Shown: positions 62,741-64,000 of the stretch, in pieces
Layout of the letters: the number at the start of each line of letters is the position of its first letter
Numbering within the stretch: the stretch's first letter is position 1
Assembly (NCBI GenBank): GCA_947586185.1
Contig: CANPXN010000004.1
Span: 45,752 to 109,751 of the forward strand
Direction of reading: 5' to 3'
Length of the DNA: 64,000 nt
Source of the DNA: an uncultured Clostridia bacterium
GTDB lineage: Bacteria > Bacillota > Clostridia > Oscillospirales > Ruminococcaceae
Made by a program: the position numbers and the translations under genes
The notes under the pieces: generated by a model
The model's database searches: none
Told to the model about the DNA's origin: nothing
The model's input: only the letters and a program-made list of their open reading frames with translations

Positions 62741-62884
62741 GAATCGGATGTCCAGTATGCGGTAAAGGTCTTGATGAGGGACGGAGAAAAGGCGTTCAGT
62801 GACCGCTGTATGCCGTATATGATAAGAATGTATGATAATCTTGAAGCTAATGATTGCTGGATAGCGGACAACCACACTCTTGAT
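62729..62884 (+). pseudogene. Fragment of a Mu-type DDE transposase
   Basis: Encodes VLMRDGEKAFSDRCMPYMIR and NLEANDCWIADNHTLD, resembling the segment that leads to the first catalytic Asp of Mu/Tn552-like transposases. The left border abuts the truncated Rhs gene on the opposite strand. The right border joins in frame to an unrelated sequence at about 62885. Confidence 0.55.
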
Positions 62885-64000
62885 TTGAGATCGGTTCCTC
62901 TTTCTGATTACAAGCTATATCATCGTGATGCATCGACGAACATAACCACAAGTATAAGCTTAAAGAACGCAAAAATAAGCGAAGATACCTTTTTACAAAA
63001 CGCTCTTCAAACAGCCTCGTCAACCATATGTAGTTATACTTATAATCAAAAGGTGTATGTTACTGCTTTCTCCACAACTAATGCGTTGATTTATGATGTT
63101 GAAGATAATTTATGGAAGTGTATACGAAATCTTCCGAATAACGGTTGGGTAAATTGCTGTTGTGTAATTGAAATGCATAATCAGCCTTGTGTTCTTTTAG
63201 GGTGTAAAAACGGAACAATTAATGCGTTTTATCCTTCGGATAACACTGTAGAGATATTTTGCAGTTCTGAAGAGGAAGAAAATGAAATAGAAAGTGTTTG
63301 TTGTGTACAAGGAACAAATCATAATTCAATAATCATATTTTCAGATTCAGTAGGTAATGTGTTTATTCGAAGTAAGTATGCTCGAAGCAACTTTAAACCT
63401 AAGCTAATTCATTCATTTGATACAGCTTACAAAAATGAAGTCAAGTTAAAGTACAAAGAACGTAATTTAAGTGTCAGATCAAGACTTGCAGTTTCTGATA
63501 CATCTATTTACTTATGCTTTGGTAATCAAATCTGGCGATGCGCTTTGCCTATTCAGGATGTGCCCTCTTTTGAAATAATTGTCTCCTTAGAATCTGATAG
63601 TCTTATCAAAGACATTTATTGTACTGATGGGAAATTGTTTTTAAATAAGGGGCATGAAATTTCTATAATTGATTGTGATACTTGTGTTGAAGGCATTTCT
63701 TATACACTAGAGAAAAAAGGTTTGCACCATTTTACGAAATTTTCACCTGATATTAATGAAAACGCAGTTATAGTGGGAGTCGCTGCAAAGGATAACGATT
63801 ACTCTCAACTCGCTAATTTTTATCGTATTTCTACTGTTTTTGATGAAGATGAAGAAGTCTATCGATATTCAAAATGGTGTCCCCTTTTCAATAGAGTACA
63901 AAAAATGTCCAAAAGTAGAAAAAGGGCTTTAACCGGGCGGCTGTTAGCACAACCTCGCGGGAATTGCACCCCTGCTCATTTAAGGCAGCTTTACCCATTG
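62885..64000 (+). CDS. Open frame to the window end, beta-propeller-like
   Basis: About 370 codons open to the edge, continuing in frame from the transposase fragment, so the true start is missing or is further downstream. Repeats of short hydrophobic strands such as VLLGCKNGTINAFYPSDN, SIIIFSDSVGNVFIRSKY and IYLCFGNQIWRCALPI suggest WD40/propeller blades. No family recognised. The last about 90 bases are richer in GC and may belong to another element. Confidence 0.45.
   Translation, partial: MRSVPLSDYKLYHRDASTNITTSISLKNAKISEDTFLQNALQTASSTICSYTYNQKVYVTAFSTTNALIYDVEDNLWKCIRNLPNNGWVNCCCVIEMHNQPCVLLGCKNGTINAFYPSDNTVEIFCSSEEEENEIESVCCVQGTNHNSIIIFSDSVGNVFIRSKYARSNFKPKLIHSFDTAYKNEVKLKYKERNLSVRSRLAVSDTSIYLCFGNQIWRCALPIQDVPSFEIIVSLESDSLIKDIYCTDGKLFLNKGHEISIIDCDTCVEGISYTLEKKGLHHFTKFSPDINENAVIVGVAAKDNDYSQLANFYRISTVFDEDEEVYRYSKWCPLFNRVQKMSKSRKRALTGRLLAQPRGNCTPAHLRQLYPL

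Overview
The window looks like the chromosome of a low-to-moderate GC Gram-positive gut anaerobe of the Ruminococcaceae, most likely Ruminococcus. Pointers are dockerin-type calcium repeats in two large secreted proteins, a GH3 beta-xylosidase-type enzyme, a glutamate synthase split into separate domain proteins, strong AGGAGG ribosome binding sites and intrinsic terminators with T tracts. The species cannot be fixed from the sequence alone.

Positions 1-14400 are mostly minus-strand housekeeping and transport genes: lysS (cut by the window edge) after greA, a LacI-regulated carbohydrate ABC importer, a double helix-hairpin-helix protein, an aquaporin, a heterodimeric ABC exporter with one degenerate ATP site, and a polyphosphate-polymerase-domain/DUF4956 pair. 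That pair is divergent from a 1077-residue dockerin plus beta-helix secreted protein (14789-18022). The two promoters are mirror images, each with a TTTAAG-N5-TTTAAG direct repeat exactly 10 bp before the -10 box, and the plus-strand transcript carries a structured leader.

Positions 18000-29100 hold a methyltransferase/lipoprotein/DUF4253 operon, tRNA-Gln, an acyl-CoA synthetase, GH3, an Mrp-type ATPase, cardiolipin synthase and an ammonium transporter fused to a PII domain. From 29400 to 36800 a nitrogen-assimilation block runs on the plus strand: a five-gene glutamate synthase operon, then glutamine synthetase and an ANTAR-domain antiterminator with a non-phosphorylatable receiver. The amt-PII and glutamate synthase leaders each contain a hairpin with the same AAAGGU hexaloop, mutually exclusive with an intrinsic terminator right after the promoter. 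This is a ready-made target for the ANTAR protein. The leaders of glnA and purL share a different element: an H-type pseudoknot followed by an almost identical GAGAATGGAGC ribosome binding segment.

Positions 37000-49200 are ordinary: an HPr/Crh-like protein, mtaB, purL, a membrane-anchored DUF5050-like protein, a PTS IICBA, manganese catalase, an acetyltransferase, and a MarR regulator with its membrane-protein partner and a perfect operator. A 176-bp MITE-like element occurs twice (12744, 34670), with a 46-bp derivative at 42757.

From 49200 to the end the DNA is accessory and rearranged. It has an IS200 fragment, two inverted IS256-family remnants around small regulatory genes, a cytosine methyltransferase start fused to a piece of a Hint domain, and an Rhs/YD-repeat polymorphic toxin locus on the minus strand. 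The Rhs frame is open for about 6.3 kb but broken by three in-frame stop codons. It ends in a colicin E9-like HNH nuclease with an Im9-like immunity gene. Downstream lie two orphan toxin tips, a WHH-type nuclease and a deaminase with one nonsense codon, each carrying a copy of the Hint end and followed by a SUKH-type immunity gene. The upstream end of the Rhs frame is lost at a junction with a Mu-type transposase fragment.
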